Assembly (NCBI GenBank): GCA_017409455.1 | Contig: JAFQSS010000009.1 | Span: 1 to 47,537, forward strand | DNA: 47,537 nucleotides | Direction of reading: 5' to 3' | DNA from: Clostridia bacterium | GTDB lineage: Bacteria; Bacillota; Clostridia; TANB77; CAG-508 | Shown: positions 17,244-25,348 of the stretch, in pieces | Layout: each line of letters starts with the position of its first letter | How positions within the stretch are numbered: the first letter of the stretch is position 1 | The notes under the pieces: model-generated | What the model was told of the DNA's origin: nothing | The model's database searches: none | Seen by the model: the letters and a program-made list of their open reading frames with translations, nothing else | Program-made: the position numbers and the translations under genes

Positions 17244-18083
17244 TTAATTAACTTGGGTAACTATAATCCTGTCGTTTCCCCCCAAGTCTTTTTTGCTATA
17301 AGTCTTTGAATAATTTTCTTGTTGATTTATAATTTCTATTACATCATCTTTTTGATCATAACCTATTTCGAAACATAAATAACTTTCGAATTTCAAATAA
17401 TCTATTGCTTGTTTTGTAATTTTTCTATAAAAGTCAAGTCCATCTATTCCGCCATTTAATGCTAATTCAGGTTCTTTTTTTACATCTTCACTTAAATAAT
17501 TAATATCATCTCTTTTTATATATGGTGGATTTGATACAATTATATCAAATTTAGTTTTATTTAATTTTTCAAATAAATTTGATTTTGTAAATTTCACTTT
17601 TACCCCTAAATTTTTTGCATTTTTCTTTGCTATTTCTAATGCTTTTGAACTTATGTCTATTGCATGGACTTCGGCCTCTGGAACATTTTTTGCAATTGAT
17701 ATTGCTATAGCTCCACTTCCTGTGCATAGATCTAATATTTTTGGTTTTTGCATTGTTTTTGCAATTTTTATTACTTCTTCAACTAATATTTCTGTATCAG
17801 GTCTTGGTATTAATACATTTTCATCAACATAAAAATCCATTTTCATGAATTCTTGGGAATGTGTAATATGTTGTAATGGTACTCCATTTGCTAATTTCTC
17901 AATATTTACAAAATATTCCCATTGTTCTTTTTTTTCAATTTCTTTATTATCATATACTATTAAATATTGTCTTGGCTTTTTTAATATGTATTGCAATAAT
18001 AATCTAGCTTTTAGTTTAGGACTTTCTATATTGCTTCCTTTTAAGATTATCATTCCTTTTGTTAGTGTTTCTTTTATTGTCAT
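17244..18083 (-). CDS. prmC: Peptide chain release factor N5-glutamine methyltransferase
   Basis: 279 residues. It methylates the GGQ glutamine of release factors using SAM. PRPDTE at 93-98, the SAM-binding DLCTGSGAIA at 118-127 and the catalytic NPPY at 185-188 are all present. It is the first gene of the operon, ending 11 bases before whiA. No prfA lies next to it, although that is its usual neighbour. Confidence 0.96.
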   Translation of the reverse strand: MTIKETLTKGMIILKGSNIESPKLKARLLLQYILKKPRQYLIVYDNKEIEKKEQWEYFVNIEKLANGVPLQHITHSQEFMKMDFYVDENVLIPRPDTEILVEEVIKIAKTMQKPKILDLCTGSGAIAISIAKNVPEAEVHAIDISSKALEIAKKNAKNLGVKVKFTKSNLFEKLNKTKFDIIVSNPPYIKRDDINYLSEDVKKEPELALNGGIDGLDFYRKITKQAIDYLKFESYLCFEIGYDQKDDVIEIINQQENYSKTYSKKDLGGNDRIIVTQVN

Positions 18084-18148
18084 ATATTAACACCGCCTTT
18101 CTTTATTACTATATACTATTTTTACAAATATTTCAATACAAAACAATA

Positions 18149-18178
18149 AAAAGAACAACCTAAACTAGTTGTTCTTTT
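18149..18178 (-). terminator. Terminator overlapping the veg stop codon
   Basis: AAAAGAACAAC and GTTGTTCTTTT form an 11-bp stem. The veg stop codon TAG (18160-18162) lies in the loop. A run of T follows on the minus strand. Confidence 0.8.
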
Positions 18179-18468
18179 ACTCTTTTTCTTTTACTTTCAA
18201 CTACTAATGGTGGTAATAATGGACTATATTCTTCACCATTAAATACATCAACTTCTACTGTTCTTGTAAGTAAATCTGTATATGTATATGACGCTGTACG
18301 GTCATTTTCTTCATATTTTACTACAAAGAGATTAGAATATGCTTTTTCTATTGTACCTTCTTTCGCAAATTCTTTGCTTCTTCCTAATGAACCTTTAACC
18401 ATTATCTTTTGTCCAATCATGTCATTAATGTCTGTTTTTAAGTTTGAAATATCATGTCGACAAATCAT
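18160..18468 (-). CDS. veg: Veg family protein
   Basis: 102 residues. The Veg signature is clear: ISNLKTDINDMIGQKIMVKG..GRSK..KEGTIEKAYSNLFVVKY, then TASYTYTDLLTRTVEV. Veg is a small SH3-like protein, abundant in vegetative Bacillus and linked to biofilm regulation. The C-terminal KRKRVKEQLV tail is longer than in Bacillus. yabG lies directly upstream, as in B. subtilis, where yabG and veg are also adjacent. Confidence 0.92.
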   Translation of the reverse strand: MICRHDISNLKTDINDMIGQKIMVKGSLGRSKEFAKEGTIEKAYSNLFVVKYEENDRTASYTYTDLLTRTVEVDVFNGEEYSPLLPPLVVESKRKRVKEQLV

Positions 18469-18620
18469 TAAATCACCTACTTTGCTTAAGATGTCCTTAC
18501 TATATCATCAGTAGGTGATTTTGTCAAAGGATGTGTTTTTTTGTCGTTTCTTTGTAATTAGCTTATTTCAATGCTTTCCAGTTCTATTTTCACAAATATT
18601 ACTTTTATATTACAATTGTG

Positions 18621-19444
18621 TTACAAAAATATTACATTTCTTTTTCCCCTTGCTCCAAGGCCATTTACACCTTTTTTTCCATCTCTTAACTCATTTACAA
18701 AATCATCTATTGTTATATATTTATTTTTGTCTGCCATAGCTACACTTTTAGCAACTATTAAGGGATCCAGAAAATCTATTAATATTCTAGCCGGCGAAGA
18801 TGCAAAATTTGCACCAGCATCCATCAAGGCCTCAAAATAACTTTGGCATGCTCCTGCAAAAATCACTAGATTTTTATCATGTGTTTCATCATATTTTCTT
18901 GCTTCTTTCACTGTGTGAATAAAGTGTCTAGAATTTCTATAATTATATATATCTTTATATCCTGCACCATGTTTTATCATTCCGGTCATGTCCGTGTTAT
19001 AACAAGTATATCTGGATTACATATCTGTAATAATCTATATACAACTTTTGGTTGCCTATACTCTGGAACATTTTTCACTATAGCATTTAATCCCATTTTT
19101 TTATAATACATTATTGATTTTTCGCTATATTTTTTATCTCCATCTAGATGTAATATTCTCCCTGTATATATCACTTCTTTTCTTCTGTTTTCTTTATATA
19201 TTGTTTCTTTTTGGATTTTTTGTATTATTCTCTCTTCTAATTCTCTTTCACGTCTTTTCTGTTCCTCTTTTGTAAGAATTTTCAAGTCATCTATAGGCGC
19301 ATCTGCTTCTACTCTTACATCAATTCCCTTTAATATTGCTATTTCTTTTTTATTTGCTAGTTTTATTATTCTTTTTACTGAAAATATTATGTCATGACCA
19401 TATGAATGTCTACTTACAATATCCCCTTTTTTTATTTCTCGCAT
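18621..19444 (-). pseudogene. yabG: Sporulation peptidase YabG, split by two single-base insertions
   Basis: YabG is a protease acting on coat proteins in the mother cell. The N-terminal half (152 codons, start MREIKKGDIVSRHSYGHD) stops at 18986 and the C-terminal half (RNSRHFIHTVKEARKY, FAGACQSYFEALMDAGANFA) resumes in another frame at about 18989. The two together match the expected family length. In the junction the minus strand reads ATAACACGGACATGACCGGA. Removing one C after ACA and one C after GAC restores ITGHDG, the family sequence. The extra bases correspond to G at 18994 and G at 18984 or 18985. Either the gene is inactive or the assembly has two errors. Both halves are otherwise well preserved. 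Confidence 0.85.
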
Positions 19445-19511
19445 TATATCACCTCTTTATAAATTAGGCTAATATAATATATGTTTTTTCAAGTTTTTTT
19501 GTCACATAATG

Positions 19512-19540
19512 TTTACTTATGCTATTTTCCGTGGTATAAT
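19512..19540 (+). promoter_or_regulatory. Promoter of the DUF4364-nth operon
   Basis: TTTACT, 17 bases, TATAAT, ending 31 bases before the ATG at 19572, with AAAAAGGAGG in between. Confidence 0.75.
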
Positions 19541-19571
19541 ATTTACAGAAATTTGAAAAAGGAGGCTCATT

Positions 19572-20102
19572 ATGAAAAAAGGTTTAGCTGAAAGTAAAGT
19601 ATTGATATTATACTTATTAAACAAATTACAAGACGGCATAAAAAGTGACAATTTATACAAAATTGTTTCATCTGCTAATAATATGAATTATTTTTATTTT
19701 CAAGAATTATTAACAGATTTGATAGAATCTAATTTCGTTGGTTCCTTTACAAAAGATGAAGACACTATTGTTAAAATTACTTCAGATGGTCAAAATGCAT
19801 TATCTCTTACAAAATCGCTTTTACCAGGTATTTTAAAATTAAAAGCTGATACTGTTTTTAAAGAAGAACTTGCAAATATTGCTGAGCAATCTTCTATAAT
19901 TACAGAGTACATCCCAAAGGATGAAAAAAACTATACAGTCAAATGTAAAATTGTTGAAAAAAATGAGACAATTTTTGAAGTTGCAACATTTGCAGGCTCA
20001 AGAGATAGAGCAAAACAAATTTCTGACAATTGGAAAAATAACGCAAATGATTTATATCCTAAAATTATAGATTTACTTTTAAATGGAGATAATAATGAAT
20101 AA
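19572..20102 (+). CDS. DUF4364-family protein (winged-helix-like)
   Basis: 176 residues. The N-terminal 75 residues (ESKVLILYLLNKLQDGI, then YFQELLTDLIESNFV) look like a winged-helix DNA-binding fold, and the C-terminal 100 residues are a mixed domain typical of DUF4364. No function is established. Its last 8 bases overlap the nth start at 20095, so both genes are translated together. Confidence 0.85.
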   Translation: MKKGLAESKVLILYLLNKLQDGIKSDNLYKIVSSANNMNYFYFQELLTDLIESNFVGSFTKDEDTIVKITSDGQNALSLTKSLLPGILKLKADTVFKEELANIAEQSSIITEYIPKDEKNYTVKCKIVEKNETIFEVATFAGSRDRAKQISDNWKNNANDLYPKIIDLLLNGDNNE

Positions 20103-20811
20103 AAGCGATATTAAAAATTTTGTACAAATTTTAAAAGATACTTATCCAGACGCTACATGTAGTCTGGATTTTCAAACACCATTTCAAATGGTTGTGGCAG
20201 TAATGCTATCTGCTCAATGTACTGATGAAAGAGTTAATAAAACAACTCCTTCTTTATTTGCAAGATGCAAAACAATTCAAGATTTTGCAGATATAGATTT
20301 AACTGAACTTGAATCTATAATTCACCCTTGTGGATTTTATAAAAATAAAGCCAAAAATATAAAATTATGTGCAAAACAAGTTTTAGAAAATTTTAATGGT
20401 GAAGTTCCTCAAACTATGGATGAACTTTTAACATTAGCTGGTGTTGGTAGAAAAAGTGCAAATGTTATTTTACTTGAAGCATTTGGTATTGCAAACGGTA
20501 TTGCTGTAGACACTCATGCAAAAAGAATTTCGAATAGACTTGGTCTTTCTTCCCAGAACGACCCTGAAAAGATTGAACAAGATTTATTAAAAATATTTCC
20601 TAAAGAACACTTAAAAGATATTAATCATCTTTTTGTTTGGCATGGTCGCAAAACTTGTGACTCTAGGAAACCACGTTGTGAAGAATGTTCAGTAAGGAAT
20701 TATTGTAAATATATAAAAAGGGACCGGGTCTTAAATTGTGTAATTTGGGACCGGGTCTTTTTTTGCGCAAAAAGGGACCTGGTCCCTTATTTAGTTATAA
20801 TTCATCAATAA
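20095..20811 (+). CDS. nth: Endonuclease III with repeat-derived C-terminal extension
   Basis: DNA glycosylase/AP lyase that removes oxidised pyrimidines. The helix-hairpin-helix LAGVGRKS carries the catalytic Lys120 and VDTH the Asp139. The [4Fe-4S] motif is C188-x6-C195-x2-C198-x5-C204. The start is the ATG after GGAGATAATA. A more upstream ATG lies within the ribosome-binding site region. The native protein should end a few residues after C204, but the frame continues for about 30 residues through a family C palindrome (20715-20788), with tail CVIWDRVFFCAKRDLVPYL. Its stop codon now overlaps the 3' end of spoIIP. Confidence 0.93.
   Translation: MNKSDIKNFVQILKDTYPDATCSLDFQTPFQMVVAVMLSAQCTDERVNKTTPSLFARCKTIQDFADIDLTELESIIHPCGFYKNKAKNIKLCAKQVLENFNGEVPQTMDELLTLAGVGRKSANVILLEAFGIANGIAVDTHAKRISNRLGLSSQNDPEKIEQDLLKIFPKEHLKDINHLFVWHGRKTCDSRKPRCEECSVRNYCKYIKRDRVLNCVIWDRVFFCAKRDLVPYLVIIHQ
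20715..20788. repeat. GC-rich palindromic repeat, family C, three cores
   Basis: GGGACCGGGTC appears at 20720 and 20748, then TTTTTTTGCGCAAAAA and GGGACCTGGTCCC. It lies inside the present reading frame of nth and between two convergent genes. Confidence 0.9.
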
Positions 20812-21943
20812 CTTTAGCAAGATATTTCATACTATTTAAGCACTGTTCCAGTGTATTTCCAGTTGCTCCAACTTCAATAATACACGCTGCACTCCCCAAA
20901 TGTTGATTATATCTTGAATTTCTAACTATCATTGGTTTAAATAGTCCAGGATACATTTCATTTGCTTTTTGTTGTAATTCTATTGCAAACTTCAAATTAG
21001 ATTGCCAGTTTGGATGATATAGTCCTCCTCCATTTGTTCCTATTACAAACATAAGTTGTGCAGCTACATCTTCTCCTATTTTTACACTTGGATCATAATT
21101 ACTTTTGCTTCCAATTGCATCTCTATGTAAATCTATTATTATATCACTTGAATTTGTTTTTAAAACATTTTCAACAGTAGTAGAAGACCTAGTATATGAC
21201 CCTGAATATGCAGGATAATCGTGATATGTTTTATCATGTGTTACATTAAATCCAAAACCTAATAAGTAATTGCATAATTCAGATCCTACTCTTGCAACCG
21301 AATAATTTAAATCAGTGGTTCTAAAATTTCCAGTCTGTTGGTATGGAAATTGTTCACTTGGTGTATAGCTTTCACATGTATGTGTATGAAAAATTAAAAT
21401 ATTTTCTTTATTTATGTTTAGGGTTGTATCTAAAATCGAATTATTTATCTCAAATGAAGTTTCATTTTTTATTTTTACTCCATTTATTTCTATATTATAA
21501 CTTTCTGCTATTGAATTTTGTGTAACTATTTCTGTTAATACACCTGTAGATACTTCTAATGATATTTCATCATATTCCTCTGGTGTGTTTTGTATGTTGT
21601 TTTCTATAACTTGATTTTCTTCTGTTAAATCCTCTTCATCTTGTCTTATCTCTTGTACTTTAGCTAATTCTATACTTAGAATCTTTCCTACAAATGTTTC
21701 TTCTTCATCGTCTTCTCCATCTTCTTTTATAACATTATTAGATTTATAATATGCTGTTTCTATTGCAGGTATTTCATAGTTTAAACATTTTACTAGTTCA
21801 TGGGATATATTAATTTGTAAAATTTCACTTTTTTTAAATGTATTTATTAATTTTGTTGCCCAAAATACAATTACCATTATTGATATAAATACTGATATTC
21901 GTATTAACGATTTCTTTGCATTTATTACTGTAACATTAAACAT
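20795..21943 (-). CDS. spoIIP: Stage II sporulation protein P
   Basis: 382 residues. SpoIIP is an amidase/endopeptidase that works with SpoIID and SpoIIM to degrade septal peptidoglycan during engulfment. A membrane anchor lies at about 14-32. The zinc-site motif IFHTHTCESYTP (about 184-195) and the C-terminal CIIEVGATGNTLEQ are conserved. The linker from 75 to 150 is long, acidic and low-complexity. The start follows AAGGAGAAAAAT. It converges on nth and overlaps it by 17 bases. Confidence 0.95.
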   Translation of the reverse strand: MFNVTVINAKKSLIRISVFISIMVIVFWATKLINTFKKSEILQINISHELVKCLNYEIPAIETAYYKSNNVIKEDGEDDEEETFVGKILSIELAKVQEIRQDEEDLTEENQVIENNIQNTPEEYDEISLEVSTGVLTEIVTQNSIAESYNIEINGVKIKNETSFEINNSILDTTLNINKENILIFHTHTCESYTPSEQFPYQQTGNFRTTDLNYSVARVGSELCNYLLGFGFNVTHDKTYHDYPAYSGSYTRSSTTVENVLKTNSSDIIIDLHRDAIGSKSNYDPSVKIGEDVAAQLMFVIGTNGGGLYHPNWQSNLKFAIELQQKANEMYPGLFKPMIVRNSRYNQHLGSAACIIEVGATGNTLEQCLNSMKYLAKVIDEL

Positions 21944-22045
21944 ATTTTTCTCCTTGTCTTAATGTTCCTATATATATTATATGTTTAATGTTTGTAATTT
22001 AGAACCAATAAAGGAAGCATATGCATAAAGCATCTGCTTCCTCTG

Positions 22046-22297
22046 TCAATTATTTTTTTTCATGAAGTCCAGGATTCCGTCCAGTAAGTCATCTGTCTTT
22101 ACTTCCAAGGCATTTGCAATCTTAACCAAATCACAAAAATTCATGAGCTTAGCTCCAGTTTCATATTGATTATACCGTTCCATTGAAATATGTGCTAATT
22201 CAGCAACTCGCTCTTTTGTTAAAATTGACTGATTCTGAATCCTTCTCAAATTGCACTTAATAATCAGTGCAACTTCTTGATTTGTTAATGCTTTCAA
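22046..22297 (-). CDS. XRE-family HTH regulator
   Basis: 83 residues. An HTH of the Cro/CI type occupies about 12-70 (RIQNQSILTKERVAELAHIS, then YETGAKLMNFCDLVKIANAL). A lysine-rich end follows. AAGGAGGTG precedes the ATG. The target genes cannot be deduced. A direct TTGACA/TATAAT promoter lies upstream, and a short dyad around TAGTATATAACTA next to it could be its own operator (inference). Confidence 0.9.
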   Translation of the reverse strand: MKALTNQEVALIIKCNLRRIQNQSILTKERVAELAHISMERYNQYETGAKLMNFCDLVKIANALEVKTDDLLDGILDFMKKNN

Positions 22298-22332
22298 TTG
22301 AAAGCACCTCCTTCTACTAGTTATATACTAAT

Positions 22333-22361
22333 ATTATAACATTTTTTACATTTTTTGTCAA
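22333..22361 (-). promoter_or_regulatory. Promoter of the XRE gene
   Basis: Perfect TTGACA (22356-22361), 17 bases, TATAAT (22333-22338) on the minus strand, about 36 bases before the start codon. Confidence 0.85.
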
Positions 22362-22385
22362 TTTACTTTAAAAGGTTTGTTGATG

Positions 22386-22410
22386 AAAAAAGTGACCTAG
22401 TCACTTTTTT
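22386..22410 (-). terminator. Palindrome after the MBL gene, variant of family C
   Basis: AAAAAAGTGAC-CTA-GTCACTTTTTT. The core GTGACCTAGTCAC differs from GGGACCTGGTCCC by a few bases. It touches the stop codon at 22409 and, with its T run, can serve as a terminator. Confidence 0.75.
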
Positions 22411-23056
22411 ACAATAATCTTGGTTTCAATTCCAAATAAATTGGTTTTTCTTCTCTAATCATAGTACTTTTGCCATGTCCGGGATATACGATAGTCTCAT
22501 CTGGTAATATCATTAACTTTTTTGTAATAGAATTAATAATATCTTCAAAATCACCTGTAGGAACATCTGTCCTTCCCCATGTACCTCTAAATAGTGTATC
22601 TCCTGAAAACAGCAATTTTTCTTCTTCACAATATAGGCATGAGCCTCCTGAAGTGTGCCCTGGGGTATGTATAACCTTAAATTGCAAATCTCCTAAATGC
22701 AACAAATCATTATCATCAACTCTAGCATCAGTTTCAATAATTATTTCCTGTGAACAAGTATAATATGATAAGTTTTTGTTAACATCAAGTAAATTTCCAG
22801 CATCACTTCTCTCTGTTACAATTTGACCTCCATATCTTTGTTTTAGCTCTTGTACTCCACCTATATGATCTCCGTGACAATGTGTTAAATAAATATATTT
22901 TACTTTTGCTTGCAAAATGTCAAGCATTTCTGTTATTTTATCAACATCTCCTGCAGGGTCAATTACCATTGTTTCCTTTGATTTTTCATCTTGAACAATA
23001 TAGCAGTTTGTTTCATCTCCTAACCAAGCTTTAATCTTTAGTTCTTTTAGAATCAT
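22409..23056 (-). CDS. MBL-fold metallohydrolase, glyoxalase II-like
   Basis: 215 residues. The zinc-binding HCHGDHIGG lies near 57-65, further His residues near 133 (HTPGHTSGG) and 197 (YPGHGKST) complete a binuclear site, and FSGDTLFRGTWGRTD is the typical subfamily segment. It hydrolyses thioesters or related compounds, with substrate unknown. It starts 23 bases after relA in transcription order, so it may be co-transcribed with relA. Confidence 0.92.
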   Translation of the reverse strand: MILKELKIKAWLGDETNCYIVQDEKSKETMVIDPAGDVDKITEMLDILQAKVKYIYLTHCHGDHIGGVQELKQRYGGQIVTERSDAGNLLDVNKNLSYYTCSQEIIIETDARVDDNDLLHLGDLQFKVIHTPGHTSGGSCLYCEEEKLLFSGDTLFRGTWGRTDVPTGDFEDIINSITKKLMILPDETIVYPGHGKSTMIREEKPIYLELKPRLL

Positions 23057-23079
23057 CTTATATTTCCTTTCATTATGAA

Positions 23080-25275
23080 TTATTTTTTTCTGTTTACTTC
23101 ATAAACACTATCAACTTTGCGTAATTCCTTAATAATTTTATTTAAGCTATCTAAACTATCAACTTCAAGCGCAACTTCTGTTACAGCAATTCTTTCTTTA
23201 GTTGCTCTAGCATTAACTCCTAAAATTTTTGCTTTTGAATCATTAATTTTTTGAACTATATCTGCAAGTAAACCATTCCTATCATTTGCAAAAACTTCAA
23301 TTTCTACAGTATATGATACCTTTTCCTGATTGTACCATTCTACGTCAATAATTCTATTCTCTTCTTTGAATAGTTCGTGAATATTTACACAATCTTTTCT
23401 ATGAACAGATACCCCTCTACCTTTTGTGATATATCCTATAATTTCATCTCCTGGAAGAGGATTACAACATCTCGAAAGTTTTACTAAACAGTTTTCTATT
23501 CCTTTTACTACAATTCCTGAACTTGATGGTTTGATATTGTGATGTTTTACCTCAGATAATTCTTCTATTTTTTGCTCTATTGGTTCTTCTTTATGTTCTT
23601 TTCTATATTCAATTAGCATTCTTGCAATAACTTTAGTTGCTGTCATTGCTCCGAACCCAACAGCAGCATACATTTCCTCTAGATTTTTGTATTTGTATCT
23701 ATCTAGCATTGGATTGATATATTCTAATTTGAATAATTCTGCATAAGGAATTCCTATTCTTTTTAGCTCCCTTTCTATTGCATCTTTTCCTTTTTCTATA
23801 TTTTCAGCTTTCTTTTCTTTTTTGAACCATTGTTGAATTCGGTTTTTAGCTTGTGAACTTTTTACAAATTTTAACCAATCCATACTTGGACCTTTTGAAT
23901 TCTCTGATGTTATTATTTCTATAATGTCTCCACTTTTAACTGGTGTTATTATTGGTACCATTTTACTATTGATTTTTGCACCTGTCATATGATTTCCAAT
24001 TTCAGCATGTATGCTATATGCAAAATCTATTGGTGTTGCACCTCTTGGTAACACTTTTATTGCACCTTTTGGTGTAAATACATATACTTCATCTTCAAAT
24101 AATTCTGTTTTTAAAGTTTCCAAAAATTGTTGCGGATCCTGCATTTCTTGTTGCCATTCTAATGTTTCTCTTAACCATGCAAGTTTATCTTCTTGGACTT
24201 GTACTACTTTTTGACCTCTTCTACTTCCATAGTTTGCTTCTTTATATGCCCAGTGTGCAGCAATACCATATTCTGCAATTCTATGCATGTCCCATGTACG
24301 CACTTGTACTTCAAATGGTGTACCTTTTTCTCCTAACAATGTAGTGTGAATTGATTGATACATATTTGGTTTTGGCACAGCAATATAATCTTTGAATCTT
24401 CCAGGCATTGGGTTATACATTTCATGAACTACACCTAAAACTGCATAACAATCTTTTACTGAATTTACTATTATTCTTAATGCAAACAAATCATATATTT
24501 GGTCAAGCGTTTTGTTGTCTCTTTGCATTTTTCTATATATACTATATAAATGCTTTGCTCTTCCTGTTACTTCTGCTTCAATATGTTGTCTTTTAAGTTG
24601 AAATCTTATATCACTCATTATTTTTTCAATGAATTTTAATCTTTCTTCTCTTTTTTGTTCAATTCCTTTTATTAATTCATCATGTTCTTCTGGATATAAA
24701 TATTTAAAACCTAAATCTTCTAATTCCCATTTCATTGCATATAAACCGAGTCTATTTGCAAGCGGCGCATATAATTGCATTGTTTCTTCTGCTATTGCTA
24801 TTTGTCTATCTCTTGTTAAATGTTGTAATGTCCTCATATTGTGTAATCTATCTGCCAGTTTGATAATTATTACTCTTATGTCTTTGCCCATAGCTAAGAA
24901 CATTTTTCTGTAATTTTCTACTTGATTTTCTTCTATTGATGCATGTTGTATTTGTTTTAGTTTTGTTACACCATCTACCATGTCTGCAATTTCTAATCCA
25001 AATTCTTTTTTTATATCATCATAAGTTGCTTCAGTATCTTCAACAACATCATGTAATAAAGCCGCACATATTGTTTGCTCATCTAATCCCAATTCAGCTA
25101 TTGTATATGCAACATTAGTTGGATGTATAATATATGGTTCTCCAGATTTTCTTAATTGGTTGCCATGTTTTAATAAAGCATAATTATATGCTCTTTGTAT
25201 TAATTTTGTATCAGGCCATCTTTTAGTTCTTCTTACTTTTTCTAGTATGTCTCTAATTGTCTTATTATTAGCCAT
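23080..25275 (-). CDS. relA: RelA/SpoT-type (p)ppGpp synthetase/hydrolase
   Basis: 731 residues, the usual full-length RSH size. Domains in order are HD hydrolase (about 40-150, HDVVEDTEATY), synthetase (about 240-350, with YRKMQRDNKTLDQIYDLFALR and the KPNMYQSIHTT motif), TGS (about 390-450, VFTPKGAIKVLPRGATPIDFAY), zinc-finger/helical region with CCNPLPGD, and a C-terminal ACT domain. The protein both makes and degrades (p)ppGpp in the stringent response. RBS AAAAGGAGGAGTAAAT precedes the ATG. Confidence 0.96.
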   Translation of the reverse strand: MANNKTIRDILEKVRRTKRWPDTKLIQRAYNYALLKHGNQLRKSGEPYIIHPTNVAYTIAELGLDEQTICAALLHDVVEDTEATYDDIKKEFGLEIADMVDGVTKLKQIQHASIEENQVENYRKMFLAMGKDIRVIIIKLADRLHNMRTLQHLTRDRQIAIAEETMQLYAPLANRLGLYAMKWELEDLGFKYLYPEEHDELIKGIEQKREERLKFIEKIMSDIRFQLKRQHIEAEVTGRAKHLYSIYRKMQRDNKTLDQIYDLFALRIIVNSVKDCYAVLGVVHEMYNPMPGRFKDYIAVPKPNMYQSIHTTLLGEKGTPFEVQVRTWDMHRIAEYGIAAHWAYKEANYGSRRGQKVVQVQEDKLAWLRETLEWQQEMQDPQQFLETLKTELFEDEVYVFTPKGAIKVLPRGATPIDFAYSIHAEIGNHMTGAKINSKMVPIITPVKSGDIIEIITSENSKGPSMDWLKFVKSSQAKNRIQQWFKKEKKAENIEKGKDAIERELKRIGIPYAELFKLEYINPMLDRYKYKNLEEMYAAVGFGAMTATKVIARMLIEYRKEHKEEPIEQKIEELSEVKHHNIKPSSSGIVVKGIENCLVKLSRCCNPLPGDEIIGYITKGRGVSVHRKDCVNIHELFKEENRIIDVEWYNQEKVSYTVEIEVFANDRNGLLADIVQKINDSKAKILGVNARATKERIAVTEVALEVDSLDSLNKIIKELRKVDSVYEVNRKK

Positions 25276-25292
25276 ATTTACTCCTCCTTTTG

Positions 25293-25346
25293 AAAAAAGG
25301 GACCTGGTCCCAATTTACGCAAAAAGAGACCCGGTCTCTTTTTGCG
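25293..25346. repeat. GC-rich palindromic repeat, family C
   Basis: GGGACCTGGTCCC followed by AATTTACGC and a second core GAGACCCGGTCTC flanked by A and T runs. It lies between the recJ stop codon and the relA ribosome-binding site. Confidence 0.9.
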
Positions 25347-25348
25347 TT

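Noticed and set aside
18984..18994. Programmed frameshift in yabG
   Set aside because: No slippery heptamer or downstream structure is visible, and two insertions would be needed.
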